DNA from: Callaeas wilsoni
Taxonomy: Eukaryota > Chordata > Aves > Passeriformes > Callaeidae
DNA length: 64,000 bases
Direction of reading: 5' to 3'
Assembly: GCA_013398955.1 (NCBI GenBank)
Contig: VWPU01004219.1
Location: 39,048-103,047 of the forward strand
Of the stretch, positions 1 to 13,449 are shown piece after piece; position 1 is the first letter of the stretch; each line of letters opens with the position of its first letter. The translations under genes were made by a program, and so were the position numbers. The notes under the pieces are model-generated. The model searched no databases. It was not told where the DNA came from and worked only from the letters and a program-made list of their open reading frames with translations.

Positions 1-3000
1 TATTTCAAGGAGCACTTCAAATGCGGTTCGATCGCCAGTAAATCAGCCCTCATCAGCAGCCTCCGGACGAGAGCCGGCACGTCCGAGTTGGTGCCTGTGG
101 CTCAGCAAGTTCCCAAAGAGTCCGGAGCGTCACGCGGGGCAGCGGGCGCCAGCTGGCAGGGGGTGGCACTGGAGGAGCCACCTTGAGCCAAGAGCAGGCG
201 GATGCACCTGACAGCAGCTCTCAGTGACCGGGGAGATGGGGGAATGGGGCAGCTTTCCGGGCTGCCTCGAAGGCTGGGCCCAGAGAATTCCCCATGCAAC
301 TTCCTAAAGAGGCACTGGCTGCTGGTGGAGGGATGGGAAGGCCACTGGCCTCGCTGCAGTGAGCACGGGGGGCTCTGCCCTGGCACGTGGAGGCGGCCCA
401 GGGGACCTGCTACAGCATCTGGACATGCTTCAATGTCCTGACCTGAGAGCTGAGCAGATCCAGGCAGACTGCAGGTTTTGGAGGGTCCTGGCCATGCCTG
501 CAGCACTTCCGGCATTTCATAACACTGCATCAAACCGGCTGCCCCCCCAGCCCTGACATATGCTCCGCTAATGCCAGAGAGAGGCACATTTTAGGATCAG
601 TCCATAAACCATCCGTTGTCTGAGCAAGGATTAGTGTGAGCTGTCTCTCCACGAGGGCTCTGGACTGCAGGCTGGCTCCTGGCATGGGGACCAGGGCACT
701 CAGGGGGCTCAGACCACCCACAACCCTCAGTTCTGCATCCCCCAAATGCCCGGTTCTTACCCTCAGATGCTCTCCAGGGTTCCCCTCAGCCCCGTTCCCA
801 CATGCTGAAGGGCAGTGGCACATCTTGCAGCCTCCCGGGAGGGCAGGGAGCATCACACGGAGCACGGTGCCACTGCGCCTGTCCTCTCCTTTGCACATCA
901 AGATCATTAACACCGCAGGGCTGCGTGTCCCCTGAATCAGCAGATCCCAGCCCTGTTCCCGGGCAGCGAGGACAGCTGAAACCCAGCTGAAGGAGATGCC
1001 ATGGAGGGAAAAATGCTGCTTCTCTGCAGAGGGGCAGGGAGCACGCCCATCCACTCTAGGAAGCAAAACCTGGGCAGTGCCACCCGCTCTCAAACCAGCA
1101 GGGAAAACAGCAAAGCAAACAGAGGCTGGGAGTGTGACATTCCGTCCCAGGGCTCGGCTGTAGATGTGAGCACGGCGCGGGGAGCAGTGGGAGAGGAAGG
1201 ACTGAGGCTCCACGATTCATCACCCTGACTGGCCGTGCGCCCCCAGCCACTCCGCCGGGTGAGGAGAACCTGACAAGATCACAGCATCCTTCAGGATTCT
1301 TGTGGTCAGCACAAAGATTAGGGCAGAGCCACGTCTCACAGAGCCACTGTGTTCTCTTGGGAAATAAAGCACAGAGAACCAGGTGATGCACAGGGAGGGT
1401 CTGAGCCCTGGCAGCACCTCGTGCTCCCCTCGCTGTTCGCTGAAGCTGCCACAGGGAAGTTCCCAGAGATGATGATTTTCCATGAGTGCAGGATCCAGAA
1501 TGAGATCCAGGCCAGCTCCTGGGGAGCTGCCACCCCCTCTGCAGGCACCGACAGCTGTGTCAGCAGCAGTGCCACTGGAGGCACAACGCCACAAGCACCG
1601 GCACGAGCACCATGGTGGTGGCAGTGCCGATCTCCTTCCCCCATCCATGTGCTCCCGTGGCAAAGGTGAGAACACCCACCATGAGCACTTAGAGCGATGA
1701 GCAGGGTTCCAGCAGGTCCCACAGCAGAGGTGGGCACGGGCTTCCCTCCCAGCTTCCCTCACTCCTGCATCTGGGTCAGGAGCTTTTCAGGGCAGAAACA
1801 GGCTTTTAAGTGAATTTGTGGAGAGCTGCTGGCTAACAGGAGACCTCCAGTTTAAGCTACAGCTCTCAAAGGCTCCTCTATTACAACGCAAATTAAATAT
1901 TTGATAGTGCTAAGCAAGTGACATTTGCAGTCCGGTCACGGCAGGGGTATCGGATAGAGATATTTGCAATGGGATCTGTTTAAATCCATGTAGTGCTTTG
2001 GATCTGTCCATCAAAACAAGCCCAGAGCTTTATTAAAATCAATGTTATCAAACACCCTGCTGGGGGAGGCTCTGGAGCCCACGTGGTGGGGCTGGGGGGC
2101 AGCTGAGCCCTGCTGAGCTGTGAGGCTGCAGTACAGTACAGCTTTGGAAGAGATTTTTCTTTAAAATTTAAGAGTAGCAAGAGACTTATCCCTACCTGCA
2201 GCTGCGGGAGGGAGATTCGCTGCAGCAGAGAAAAGGGAAAGCACAGACCCAGCCCCAGATGGAACTTGTTTTCAATCAGATCTCTTATATATGAGAGATT
2301 TCTGATACCTGACACCAGATCAGACATGATCCCATCCCAGGTCCATCAGACACATATTCCAGAAACCGCCACGAGGTTGGTCAGTCTGACAAATTTCTGA
2401 TTCTCTTCCCCAGCTCAGCAAGGCTGCATGGAAACACACTTTGTCAAAGTATAACAAAACTACTTTCATTACCTCTCCTAAAAAAGAGCTTGGAAACATA
2501 AAGGCTAAAAAGGACTTTCTGCATCTGTCACAGGAGATGTGGCAAAGTGACACAGAGGCCAGGCAACTTGTTGACAGTGAACGTCCTTCACAGCCAGATT
2601 TGGGGAAGAATTCCTTACCAGCACATGGCTCGGTCCCATCAGCTGTGGTGGGAGGGGAGGCTCCTGAGCACTGTCTCAGGACTGCTCTGGCTCTGCCCTT
2701 GGCCCAGTGCTCTGGGAAGATGGGTCTGGGGACAGCTGGACACCCCGATGCCGTGGCTGAGGGGCCACCCCGCCGCCGGCCTGATCTGCCCCAGTTCCAT
2801 GGCACTCGTTATGGTGCTGAAGCTCCCAAACCTCCCAGCTGCCGGGAAAAGTTTGAAAAAGCATCTCGAGCTGAAAGGCAGATGACAAGTAAAAAGAACT
2901 CCGAATTTATTGTTTTCTCAGAATTTAGAGTGGGAGGAAGGAAAATGGGACGACCCATGATTTTTTAATGCCTGCAGTTGGCAGCTCCATATTTAATGTG

Positions 3001-6000
3001 ACAGCATCCCTTTAAGAAAAATATGTTCATACACAAGGAAGAAAATAAATTGGCAAAGCAATTTGCTTTCAAGCTAGGCTGACAATTCCCCACTCCAACG
3101 TTTTGCTGCAGCCTTGGGTGAGCCGCAGTGGCCGGCACTCCATGCTGGGCAGGGATCATCTCCGAGGTTAAGGATGCTTCACTGGGTGACAAACCCATCT
3201 GGGAGCAGCAATTTATCCCAGAGATGGTGCAAAGAAAGAGTGGAGGGAATAATTCATTGTGTGTGAGGCGACGAGGAGACGTGCTGTCATGTTACCACAC
3301 TGACAACTCCCCAACACAAACAGAGATGCTTGTTACGGAGCCTGAACCCACACAATCAAAGGGGCTTCTGCATTTGGGGTAGGAAGGGAGAAAAAAAGAC
3401 AGGAAGAAAGGAAAAGAAGAGCTAAATCAAAGCCTTGTTACCATTTCTTATGAAAGAAACTTGTGAGAAATGCTCTTTGCAGCGCAATTAGTCACCAGGA
3501 TCCGAGGCGAGCGCCCAGCAGGACCCACTGCTGCCACCCTGGGGCTGGGGAGGAGCACCCTGGTGTTGCTGCTCAGAGCAGCCTGGGGGGGACATGATCG
3601 AGCTGTCAGCGCCAGCAGGAAGGACATGTCTGGTGAGGGGACAGCACGATGGCACCAGAGCCATGGGGAAGAGAGGAGTCAGAAACCAGGGACCAAAACC
3701 ATCCCTCACTTCTGCATTCCCCTCAGCTGGGAGTCGGGGCTCCCCAGAATGACGCTGCACTCCCAGCACCTGAGGTCCCTGCTGACAGTGACAGCTCTGA
3801 AGTCAAGCTCCTAAAGCCTCGAGCTTGGTGATGGTGGTGCCACACCCGGGAGTGGCACAAAACCCCTGAGCCCCTGAGGTGCTGCTGAGGGGTCTCCAAG
3901 AGTGATGGGGGTGCAAGGGTCCTGTCCAGAACGATGCTGCAGGAGCACTGGCCTTCAGCCTCAGTTCACACCTTGAGACCCTGACTTGTCTGTGAACACC
4001 AGGATGCCAGCACTGACAGGCAGGGAAATGAAATGGGACAGATGATAATGAATTGCCCACATCCCTCAGTGTCTCCTGGAAGTGGAGTAATGAAGTTATA
4101 CATTGCTCACTGGCTAGAGGACAGAAGAAGAGTTTCAGAGCTCGGGCTTAATCAGTTCAGTGACAAGAATGGCCTGGATTCATTCCCTCCTCTCGCCACG
4201 GTTTGGTGTCTCCACTCCTCTCCCAGCGCCCAGCTCCTGCCAGCCCCAGGACTCACTGCGCTGTTGCTGCAGCACTGGGATGAAGCTGCAGGAACCCAGT
4301 CACTGCAGTGTGAGAATCCTGTGCCGTGTTGGAGGTCATTGGTGTCAGGAGAGAAGCACGTGTATCCAATTAGACTGGGAAACCTCTGCTCCCAGAAGGG
4401 CAGAGGGCAGCGAGTTTTGGCTGGCGGTGCAGGTGGCAGCTGGAGTATTTATTTGGGCAGCACCATTAATGTTATTTAATGAGCTCGGGTGGGTCAGCGT
4501 TCCTGTTTGAAAGGAATTCCTAAATGGCCTAATGAAAAGTTACTTGTCTCCCTGCCATGAAGACAGCCCCACTCCTGCTCCCTCCCGCGTGCTGGCACTG
4601 AGCAGGAGAGATCTCCCTGCTCCCTCTCTGTGCTCACCTGCCTCCCACACGTGCATGACACTGCCATTGCTGCCACGCTGTCACCGCAGCGGCTGCCACA
4701 CCGTCACCGGAGGGTACCTGGCACAGGGGGGAGACAGGGCTGGGCTGGGCACAACTCACATCCACTGGCGTATGACCGGTGAGCAGCACGGAGCCGTGGC
4801 TGGGGCACAGGCTGGTCCTTCCACAGGGCATTCCCAGGATGAAGCCTGGGAGCTGCTGCTCCTCCAGCGGGGCACCGGCTGCAGCCCTGCGCTCAGTGCT
4901 GCCCGCCAGCAAATTCCAGGCTATGGGAAACATGGTGGCGAGGTGGCCCGGGCAGAGGGGCTGCTGACAAGTCCGTCTCCTGCCACACAAAGCAGCGCAT
5001 CCGTGCCAAGGGTCCAAGCGTGTCCCTGCAGGGGCATAGTGCCAGGTCGCAGCCAAGGTGGGAGAGGCAGCCAAGGCACGGCCCTACGAGCTGCCTCGGG
5101 GCTGCACTGGGGCTGGGATCCCAACGGGAAGCCCCGCAGTCGCCAGCCCACTGCCAGGGGCTCCCGGCTCACCGGGGCGTGCGGGGGACAGCGGCGAGAG
5201 GCTCAGCTCCGCTGGCAGCTGGCGAGAGGTGGAGGCGTTGCTGTTATGAAAACATGCGAGGGCTGTGTCTGAAAACATTGTGAGGAGCCAGCTCCATAAA
5301 TAGGCCCTTTATGGCTCTTCCCTGCGCTGAGACAGGCTCTTTCACACACGCTTGGCTCCGGCACGGCGGGTTACGCGGCTAAAACAGCCCTGTGTCGGGT
5401 GGAGGAGACCGGGGAGCAGCGGCAGACGGGACGCTGACACTGCGGCACAGAGCCCCCGGCTCAGCCCCAGCACCCCCTGAGCAGGGCGTGCTCCCACCGC
5501 ACCAGCAGCCGCGAACAGCAGCCCGTGCCCCTCGGCAGGAGCGGCGATGCCCGTGGGAGGACAGAGACCAGGACAGTGACCCGTGCTGTCATGGGACACG
5601 GGCAGCAGCTGCTCCGCTGCCACCACCTCCGCAGGCAGCACGCCCCGGCGCCGCAGCACACGGCCACGATTAATCAATGGATTCATCAGGGACTTGTCAT
5701 TAATTGAGCAGCTCCGGTGGCCACGGAGCCCGATGGTCTGTCTGGTGTCAGAAGCCGTGCATGCAGCAGCAGCTCTTTACTGCTTTTGGCCACATCCATT
5801 TAACGCGATGACAGTTTAGTTTGTGCCCCCTCAGCAAACGTCCCCCAGTGTGGGAGCACTGGTGACTAAAGCAGCGGGTGAACGATTAGTGACTCAGCGC
5901 ATAATTTTGCTCATTTTGTGCCTTTTTTTAGCACGGGGCGGACAAAGCTCACACAGCAAACTCTCGCCAGGCACCGCCACCGCTCCCTCACAGCGTCCCA

Positions 6001-9000
6001 GCTCTGGGCACCCACCTGGGGCTGGGGACCTTCTTGCAGGCATGCATCTGTTTGATATGGTTCTGCCATGGAAAACAGGGAGAAGAAGCTGGAAAACACT
6101 GGCAAGGGCTTTGGCTTGTTCTTCATTCTCCCTTTCATTGTTTCCTTTCTGACCTGAGAAAAGGCAAGGGGAGCGCTGCAGCCGCGGGGAGCTGGGCAGC
6201 CCTGGCCGCTCAGTTCACACCGCGCTGGCGCTGACCTGGCAGCTGCTTTTATCAAGAGCAAAGCACTGAGCTCTTGTCTCGGCGGTAACTGATGTCTGCA
6301 AACACCAGGTGCCAGCTTGAATTAAGAAGTTCTTTGAGTTGGAATTGTGCTGAACACCCAGCGCTGGGGTGAACGCTGCCAGAGGAACCTCTGCCCGGAC
6401 CACCAGCATCAGCCCGAGGACCATGTGAACGGCTGCATCCCGCAGGCTGGGGACAGTGACAGGGACGTGTCAGCAATTTCCTCTCATCCTTACAGACAGG
6501 GCAGCCACAGCAGGCAGCCACACAAGTGCAGAAACCCGATGTGTGAGAGCAGGTCCAGCCCTGGGTGACTCCGTGTCCGGCAGCACTAACCCGGCTGTCG
6601 GCGTGTCCGCACCTCCAGGTGATCCATGTACGAGGGGAGAATGAGGTCAGTGTCCTTGGGACTGCCACCGCACCTGCAGGGATCCCCCTCCATGCAGGGG
6701 GATGAGCTGAGCCACTCACAGCTTCCCCCATGCCACTTCTCTTGTGCATACATCTGTGCAATCACACAACCAGTGTGACCAATGCAACCAGTGCCAGCCA
6801 CCAGCCGCTCACATCTCCCACGGGGAGCTGCTGCTGCTGCTGGTAAATGGTCACCCAGCATCACCAAACTCTCTCATGGGGTCAGAGCGACACAGCCCCA
6901 AAGCAGTTTCAGGGATGGCAGCCCCAGCCACCTCGGGGAGACAGCGAATTGTCACCTCCCTAAAGCAGCTTTGTCTTTGCTTTCTCTTTAATGATTTCCC
7001 AGCTGCTTCCCCATTTCAGCCGATAATGGGACTTCACTCTCTATCTGGGTCTGAGAGGCGCTTGCCTTGTTCAGGCTGGAGAAAATCAATTCCCCTCTCA
7101 CTCAAGTCTTTCCAAGACAGATGAACTGAAGATCGTGCCTGCCTGAGCAAAATATTTATTCAGTCTGGGAACAGATTTACTTTTGAACCTTCTATAAATA
7201 CAGCTGAGGGCCCCCATTTAATCCCTTACCAGAAGACCTAATTTTATTTGTTTTATGTTTTAAAGAATCCTCCCTTTTCCAACGCCTTGTCAGCAGGTGA
7301 AGAAAGGCAGGATTTTTGGCACTCAGGTTGGCAGTGGGCATAGCCAGCGGTGTTGGGCAGACAGTGCCTGGTCCCACTGCAGGATGGGGCTCGGTGGTGA
7401 GAGGGTGAGACCCCTGCACTGCTGGGTCTGGGTTCTGCAGGGTTTCCTGCTCTCTGTTATTATTTACACCCATCAAAGCTCTGCTGGAGCCAGGGCAGGC
7501 AGGGAGAGGCCAAATCCTTCACAGAGGACTCTTTGTGACCCTGCCTGCCCTGCCCACATGAGAATCCCTGTGCTGGGGGCAGAGCTGCTATCTCAGCAGG
7601 GCCATGCACGACCCCCTGTGGCCCCCAAGCCCTGTGACCACCTTCCTGCAGACCCATCACCCCCATCTGATGAGGCCCCCAGGACCAGCCTTGCTTTGCT
7701 CCATCCACAGCCAAAACAGGCTTCGTTTGCCATGTGCTAATTAGGATCCGAAGGGGCAGCTGTTTATTGGTGATGCAGCAGGCACTTCACCACCAGCCAG
7801 TGCCTCTCCCCATCACTCTCCCGATGGGGTGACACACCTAGGAGGGACCCTGCCTGGGACTGCAGCATCACCCTGACCCTCCAAGGATTCTGCATCCTGC
7901 CCTGCCTCCATTATCGGTCACTCCACAGCCAGCAGTCCCTCAGCTGGGGTTGCAGAGGGGTTGGGGTTCCCACCACTGGCAGGAGAAGGAAAAGCTCCTT
8001 GGCCAGCCAGGGATGGGTGGGCAGTGGGGAGCTGCTCCCAGGGCGCGCAGGGGGATCCTGCCACCCGCCAGCATCTCACTGTCACACACCGCCGTGTTCT
8101 TGCCAGAGGGTTTGCCCAAGCCCTTAGGAGGAGAAATGTTCCCAAGGACAAACTGAAAAGCTTTCCCAGCACCAAGCAGATGCCAAGAGCCAGCAGATGC
8201 TGGAGCTGATTTTCTGCCTCCAGAACCCACCTTGGCACTTCCCTGGGCCAGAGCCCCATGCCCGTGGGAGCAGCACTGGCACCGCAGCAGTGCCGGCAGC
8301 AGGCCAGCGTTGGAGGTGCAGGTGGCTGCCGGGTGTCTCTAAATCCCTTTGACTCATCTGCTGCCTAAGTCAGCATCAGTCAGCACTCGTCCTGCCCTGA
8401 GATTCCAGCACTGCTTTGTGCCTTCCAGTGGTAATGGAGCACACAAGTCATCATCACCCTCCACATCTGGCCGAGAAGGCGAGGTTCTGGCACAGGTGTG
8501 AATGCTGCAGTGCTGGTCCCCGGTCTCTCCCCAAGCTCTGCAGCAGCTCCTTGCCAGGAGTGAGCTCCTGCACAGACCCAGGATGGACAGACAGACCCCA
8601 GCATAGACAATGGAATTGCTATGTTCCCATCTGGCATATCTCCAGCCCTCAGAAGACTCCTTCAAAGGCACAGCATGCTCTACACCACATCTGGCTCACT
8701 TATTTGACACACTTATTAAATTGTTATTACACCTGTTGGCTAATTACCTCCTCTGGAAACCAGAGGGGACATAAATTTGGCACTGACCTGTGCAAACCTG
8801 CAGCCTACAGATGTTGGCTGGGTCTGGGGGGCTCAGTGGGGCTTGGGAGAAATAGGGGACTGGGAACATGGCTCTGTGGAAGTGTCCCCCCTTGCCCCAC
8901 CAGCCTACTGCTGCTGCCCCATGCCCCAGCAAGATGGGGAGTGGGGAACCCAGGAGTTGTGGTAAACACCCTGCATCACATGCCTGGGGTGCCAGCACTG

Positions 9001-12000
9001 CCCTTCCTGCACCCTCCGCCTTCCCGAGCACAGATTAATCTGGGAGAGCTTTAATCCGCTAAAGCCCTTTCGTAACAGCCCTCAAAAATAAGCCTGGAGA
9101 GTTCCTAATACTTCTTGAAAATTTGGAGTTGGGATATTTATAGGCTCTGGCCTTGCGTGAGACGAAGCGCACCCAGCGCGGGGCGGGAGGGCTCTGAGGT
9201 GCAGGAACCTGCTCTGGGGGGCACCCACTGCCTGACCTCAGCCCTCGCCCCCAGCCCCGCCAGCAGCCGCTCTGCGCCACTCCCAGTCTCCTGCTGGCTC
9301 CGTAACAAGCTTCCCTTGTTTGGGATTTTTATGGGGTTTTTTGCTACAAGCATTTCAGGCTCCTCAGCAGAGCCTCCAGCCCTGCGCACAGACCAGCTCT
9401 GTGCCTTCAGCGCTTCAAACGAATGCGGAGCGGCAGCGCTTCCGACCAAGACAAACAGCAGTGACGCCGCGTCCTCTGGGCACGTGGCCGAGGAGGCCGA
9501 GGGCAGCAAATCACACACAGTAACAGAGAAGTTCAGGAAAAAAAAAATCAAACCCCCAAAAATGTGCCAGAAATTACCCACATCCACACAAACCAGGAGG
9601 CTAGGGTCCTGCTCTGCTGGTTTCCAGTTACCACCACTGGTGGCCATTGGCATCTCTGCCGCATTGGTCCTGGTCCTGGCAGGGTCCAGTGAGCCTCTGG
9701 ACGTCCAGGGCAGCATCACAGTGGCACCTGCAAGGGCCAAGTCATTGGTTCTACTTCTCTCCTGCTCCAACAAAGGGAAAAATATCCTCCAAAAAGCTCT
9801 TAGCCCTTGCAACATGGTTTTACAAAGATGTGACCTGCTGTCCCCGGGGCAGTGGCTGCAGAATTCTCGAGTTCCAAGGCAGCAGAGCTCTCAGAAAACT
9901 GGGAGGTGATAGGAAGGTGTGAACGCCCTCTGCTCCTACACAGGCAAAATCCACTCCACATTCAACAGTTCCTTCATCCCCCTGATGCAGAGCATGAGCC
10001 AGTGGCCAGATGTCAGAAGCAGAAATACTCAAACTGGAGACAGAGTGGCATCAGCCTGATTCCCACCAGAGAGGCCCCAGCTCATCTCCTGACTGGTGGG
10101 CACAAGGCAGAGGAGTGGGCAGAGCTGGCACAGAGCTGCCAGGATCAGACCTGTTGGCCAGAGGAATCCAGCACCTCACCATTGGAGGCAGCAGGGATGT
10201 CCAGTCCCGCAGCACCCCGAGCCCAGCAACTGCTGCCTGACCAAGGTCCAGCAGCTTGAGCAGCTCCTGACCCCGGGCAGACACAGGCACAGATTAGGGC
10301 TTCACCTCAAAATGTTTCCTTTGCAATTTCCCAGTGATCTTTCTTATCAACTAATTAAAAAACTCCCATAATTAGGCCAGGGAAAATCACGACTCAGGAA
10401 TGTTCTGATTTCAAAGCAGCGCAGATCTGGTCGGTATCAAGGGCTTGGAGCCCTCGCCAGAGCCAGGTTCCTCCAGAACCCTCCCCCATGACCGAGCCTC
10501 AGCCTGGGCCCACCCCTGCAGGGCCCCGCAGCCCCAAGCCCACCACCAGCCCCTCTCCCTGGCACCCTGCCGGGAATTCTTCCAGGGGAAAAGGCTGTTT
10601 ATATTGCAGGGAGAAAAGTGGTGAGTTTTATTTAAAAAAAAAAACAACATAAAGGGCCCTCTGACAGCTAGGGATTCTCCATGTCTTCAGCCTCTGTGAA
10701 GCCAGGAGTGCTTGGGGAAGCACCCACTCTGCCCCACAGCCATGCACAGCAAAGGTCCCCCCATGCCCACAGCCCGGGGTGCCTGTGCCAGCCCCGCCGC
10801 CACGGCCAGGGTGACAGCACCTGCCTGGCACCACTGCCAGGCTGGGCACACCGGTATCCTGATGCCTCTGAAATACCAACGCCTGCATCCAAGGGAGCAC
10901 CAGGGAAGCTCCCACGGGACCTGGGGCATCCCGTGCCTGCAGAGCGGCTCATGGCTCCTTAAATCTGCAGGTTCCCTTTGATGACTGGCAAGTAAATAGT
11001 TGTATTTCTAACAGAAATGGAGCAGTTGTTACAGTGCAGCTGCAGCCTGGGTTTCCTTGAGAGCACAGACATGATTCCTGACAGGGGCTTTCTGACACAG
11101 AAATTATGGCGCTATTTTGGAGGCAATCTCAGAACATCATACTAAGAAACAGCCTTTGTACATCACAATATCATTGCTAAATTGACAAATAGACCCTCCT
11201 GGGCTTCATTATTCTGCTCTGAGTGCACATTTTTGCATTTTTATCATCCCTAGAAATGATTAAAGAGCTGCAGAACTGAGGGCTCTGGCTTTGGAAAACT
11301 CAAACTCCAGTCCCGATCGAGCTGAGGAACAGGAGAAGCAGCTGGAAGGGCTGCAGGGCTTGGGAAGGGAATCTTTGCCCCTGTGATGTGTAAGTCTAGC
11401 ACGTTTTGGGGACTGTCCTGTGCTTCCACGACAGGTTTGCTTTTAGCCCTGGAAATTCACCAGTGTAAAGCAGCGTGACTGACATATCCAGTACTGGATT
11501 GGGAACATCCGTGCAAAGGTCCTTGTTCAGTCAATAGCAGACTTGTGTTGCGCACTCGTAGAAATACATCGATCTCCCCAGAAACATTAGATAAAAGCCA
11601 AACAAGAGGAAGATCCTGAGAAATACAACAAAGAAGAGCCCAAAGACCAAGATTCCTTTACCAGCCACCAGCCGATGTCTGAGGATGCTGAGGCAATGCT
11701 CAAGGAGTATTTTTGGGTTGGAATGGCTGTGGCTGGCCATAGCCAGGTGAGCTCCTGGTGCCACTCTGCTGGGGCCACAGCATCGCTCCAGGCTCTACAC
11801 ATTCCTGCCAGCCCATGGGGATGAACAGCAGGAGGGTGTAGGCGGAATGAGCTGGGACAGCTGTGCCCTGTCCCTGTCCGTGTCCCCACTGGCACACTGA
11901 CAGGAGCCTTCTCCCAGGACAGCTGGGAACACCGGGCAGAACACGAGCCCCATAAACAGTGCAGAGAACATCAGCCAGGCAGGGAGGGATGGGATGGGAT

Positions 12001-13400
12001 GGGATGGGATGGGATGGGATGGGATGGGATGGCTGCTCCGAGCCCACCGGCAGTGCACACTCCAGCAGGATGGCACTTCCTCACCTGAGCAGCCAGAACC
12101 CAACCCTCACCTACCATGCCCAGGACATGTCCTGCCCAGGACATGCAGCCCTCCACAGTCCAGCACTGGAGTCCAAGCCCTGAGGCCAGTGAGCCACCAG
12201 CCCCCAAAAATATTTCTTACTCTTAGGACTATTAAACCAGCCTCTCGATTTCTCCATACAGAGGCTGCTGCTGTGTCAGTCAAACAGCACCCAGGCAGCG
12301 AGAGCAGCCGCTCTGGAGCCCCAGCCAAGCACCATGCGAGCTCAGGGATGCTCGTGTGCAAGACTCGCAGCTGGAAGTCACAGCCTGGCATGACGTCACA
12401 GCCCTGCTAACGCAGAGCCTGGCTCCGTGCAGTCACAGACAGAGCCACATCCAGGGTCACACCAGCCTTTTTTTCCAACGCACGTGGCAGATTATAGAAC
12501 AAGTACGAAATCCACAGCACACGGTATCATCGTCCCGCCCTGAACTCTGCATATGGCAAGAGAGTTTCTGGTCAGCAGAATCATACTGGCAGCTACTGAG
12601 GGACCGACACAGCTCCTCCATCCCCACGGAGCCATTCCAGCCAAGTGACAAACATCATTCAGCAAACCCGCTGGGCTGGAGGCTCCATCGGAAAACACCT
12701 GCAGTCACTTAAAAGAAAAAAAGTCAGTGGTGGTGGATTTGGATGGCGTTGGCTGAAGAAACTCCCAGCCAGGCTGGCAGCCGGGACAGAGCCTCATTTA
12801 TCCGCGGGCCGTCGCACACGGCGGCACTGCCCATTGATGCTATTTTCAGGCACCGTGCCCCACATGCAGACACAGCAGCTCACACAAACATCTCCACTCC
12901 CCACTCAGACACCCCAGGTAACCAGGGGGTGAAGCCAAGGTGTACACAGCGCTGAGCGGGGCAAGGCCAGCTCCTGCCTCACATTTTCACCCAAAATTGC
13001 TCCCTGTGAGGCAGAGGTGCTGCCGTACTTCAAGGGTCCACAGACACATCCAGCCGTCGCAGGGGCAGCTCCAGCAGCAAGGCGCCGGTGAGCTGGTGCT
13101 GATCCCTGCACACTAGTGAATCAACCCAGAAGCCCCTTAGAGCCTCCAGGAGTGCGATGCCACGTCTAGACCTCACACCTTCACACAGAATCATCTCCTC
13201 TATTTAAGCAGCACTTTCAAATTTTGCTCTGAAAACAAATCGCAGTCACTTGTGCCAAGATGTTGTTTTCCCACACGCCCATCCAGCAGGAGCGGCGCTC
13301 ACCGCCCTGCCATGGCACTGCCAAGGGCAGGCGCAGGCACGTCCCTGTGCCGGGATCCGTGGGGTTCGCTCTGGGGCACAGCAAACCCCAGCCCTGCCCA
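1..13400. other. Noncoding region, no recognisable gene
   Basis: No open frame here shows a recognisable domain, and the ORFs present are short, GC-driven and lack linked splice sites. By synteny this should be the intron or 5' flank of ZNF385C, a minus-strand gene in human next to DHX58, but no C2H2 exon of that family is visible. Base composition alternates between GC-rich stretches and AT-rich islands, for example about 1795-2000 and 10975-11290. The only clear tandem repeat is a GGGAT array near 12 kb. The first 100 bases did not match anything I know. Confidence 0.6.
11986..12032. repeat. (GGGAT)9 pentanucleotide microsatellite
   Basis: Nine uninterrupted GGGAT units are followed by GG. 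The plus strand holds consecutive GGG tracts separated by two-base AT loops, which fits the pattern for an intramolecular G-quadruplex. Uninterrupted arrays like this are usually length-polymorphic. Confidence 0.95.
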
Positions 13401-13449
13401 CCCCGACGCAAACTCCTTAAAAGCTTCCACCATAACTCACTGCTTCTCC

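Noticed and set aside
1..100. Possible coding fragment at the left edge
   Set aside because: Both strands are briefly open but match no family I recognise. There is no splice signal to support an exon.
5293..5318. CArG/MEF2-like AT motifs (CCATAAATAGG, CCCTTTATGG)
   Set aside because: The spacing is seven instead of six A/T bases in the first and one position mismatches in the second. No gene start is nearby.
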